DNA of 64,000 bases, from NCBI GenBank assembly GCA_040753875.1, contig JBFMDV010000030.1:1-64000 (forward strand), read 5' to 3'. Position 1 is the stretch's first letter, and every line of letters begins with the position of its first letter. The position numbers and the translations under genes were made by a program. Origin of the DNA: Candidatus Zixiibacteriota bacterium (GTDB lineage: Bacteria; Zixibacteria; MSB-5A5; GN15; FEB-12). Below the pieces are notes generated by a model. It saw only the letters and a list, made by a program, of their open reading frames with translations, was not told where the DNA came from and did not search any database. Positions 63,309-64,000 of this stretch are shown one piece after another.

Positions 63309-64000
63309 TTGCATACCGCGGATCGCCCTGACGAGAGCATCCTGCTCGTCGAAAGTGACAAAGAGACACTCGCCCAGATGGAACCTCTCCTCTCAAGCAA
63401 TAAGAGGAAAAGTCTGGTGGCTCTCTCGTTCAAGCAGGCGGTGGCCAAACTGGAGTCTGATTCCTCGATCGATCTTGTCCTTTGCAGCGCACGTATTTCG
63501 GGCGGCTGCGCCGCCGACCTGGTTCGGTTCGTCAAACGGACCCCCCGTTTTCAGTATATCCCGGTTATTGTCTACGGCTCCAATTGCAGCCCGCAGGATA
63601 TATTGTCGATAGGCCGGCTCGGGGTCGATGCTGTCCTTTCGATCCCGGTTGACAAGGACCAGCTTGAGAAGCGGATCGCACAGATGATCGCCGACGGTAA
63701 GCGGCGTGTTCTGGTCATCGACGACGAGCCCGTCATACGCGATATACTGGCCGAAATGCTCTCGCTGGAACGATTCAAGGTCCTCACGGCCGATTCAGCC
63801 GAGACAGGTCTGGAGATACTTGACCAGCAGAGGGTACACATAGTGGTATCAGATATTCTCCTGCCGGGGAAAAGTGGACTCGAGCTTCTCACCGAGATCA
63901 AAGCCAAAGATTCCAATATGCCGGTCATACTTATCACCGGTTATGCGGGTCGGTACACGACCAGCGATGCCATTGCCGCAGGCGCCGACGGATATTTTGT
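63309..64000 (+). CDS. Tandem-receiver response regulator (partial)
   Basis: At least 230 residues; it runs off the window. The start is TTG with GGAG seven bases upstream; a GTG at 63276 right after a stop is the alternative. The first receiver (about 10-125) is degenerate: where the phospho-acceptor Asp should be, IDLVLCSARISG has Ser, and the acidic pair is reduced to ES. The second (about 130 onward) is normal: RVLVIDDEPVIRDIL, phospho-acceptor D at about 182 in VVSDILLPGKSG, and ILITGYAG. An output domain may follow beyond 64000. Confidence 0.82.
   Translation, partial: MHTADRPDESILLVESDKETLAQMEPLLSSNKRKSLVALSFKQAVAKLESDSSIDLVLCSARISGGCAADLVRFVKRTPRFQYIPVIVYGSNCSPQDILSIGRLGVDAVLSIPVDKDQLEKRIAQMIADGKRRVLVIDDEPVIRDILAEMLSLERFKVLTADSAETGLEILDQQRVHIVVSDILLPGKSGLELLTEIKAKDSNMPVILITGYAGRYTTSDAIAAGADGYF

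Overview
The window looks like a chromosomal segment of a diderm (Gram-negative-type) bacterium of moderately high G+C. Outer-membrane logic is everywhere: kdsB, a Wza/Wzz-type export pair, ftsE-ftsX-envC, a single MCE (mlaD) protein, macAB and a lipoprotein. A secreted FG-GAP/dockerin protein, an archaeal/eukaryotic-like DRG-type GTPase, a periplasmic amidotransferase-fold protein often mislabelled asparagine synthetase B, and a GH57 enzyme together suggest the FCB side of the tree, perhaps candidate phylum Zixibacteria. That placement is inference from gene content only.

Layout. 1-254: the tail of a transposase and a terminator. 255-8595 (minus): an extracellular polysaccharide operon (SLBB export protein, Wzz-like copolymerase, hexapeptide acyltransferase, sugar aminotransferase, MurJ-family flippase, GT4 glycosyltransferase, second sugar aminotransferase). 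8712-11433 (minus): gatC-kdsB-pyrG. 11598-14398: a kinase-like protein with eroded motifs translationally coupled to an NtrC-type regulator. 14410-18689 (minus): ruvX-mltG, the amidotransferase-like protein and rarA. 18868-21261: dockerin protein and DRG GTPase. 21262-24340: a membrane protein and panC flanked on both sides by clusters of palindromic repeats. 24341-29014: Nudix, panD, a single-domain GlmU-like uridylyltransferase, small envelope proteins, rsfS and rho. 29120-30076 (minus): a beta-propeller protein. 30191-39495: ftsE-ftsX-envC followed by the conserved run holB-ricT-metG-tatD-rsmA-rluD. 39492-45615 (minus): an LTA-synthase-family enzyme, a TIR-domain protein (likely acquired immunity gene) and secA. 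45773-55432: rsgA-mlaD-GH57, a sirtuin, then a TPR lipoprotein coupled to pyrK-pyrD-pyrF. 55455-60555 (minus): macA-macB-MFS exporter, GNAT, pyrophosphatase. 60695-64000: a small membrane protein, tpx, tadA, another membrane protein, tRNA-Ser(CGA), and a two-receiver response regulator running off the end.

The most unusual signals are: (1) palindromic intergenic elements around 21.3-21.8 kb and 24.0-24.3 kb, whose two-tier stems share an unpaired ACA/CAA step, plus a GNRA-loop hairpin with a compensated base pair between copies; (2) a recurring promoter layout in which a TTGNNN-17-TANNNT promoter ends only 4-7 bases before the start codon of genes that lack a Shine-Dalgarno sequence, implying leaderless mRNAs; (3) an FtsE-like ATPase that keeps Walker A and B but has lost the Q-loop, signature and H-loop residues; (4) a pseudo-histidine-kinase paired with an NtrC regulator whose GAFTGA loop reads GSFTSA; and (5) a lone TIR gene between housekeeping genes.
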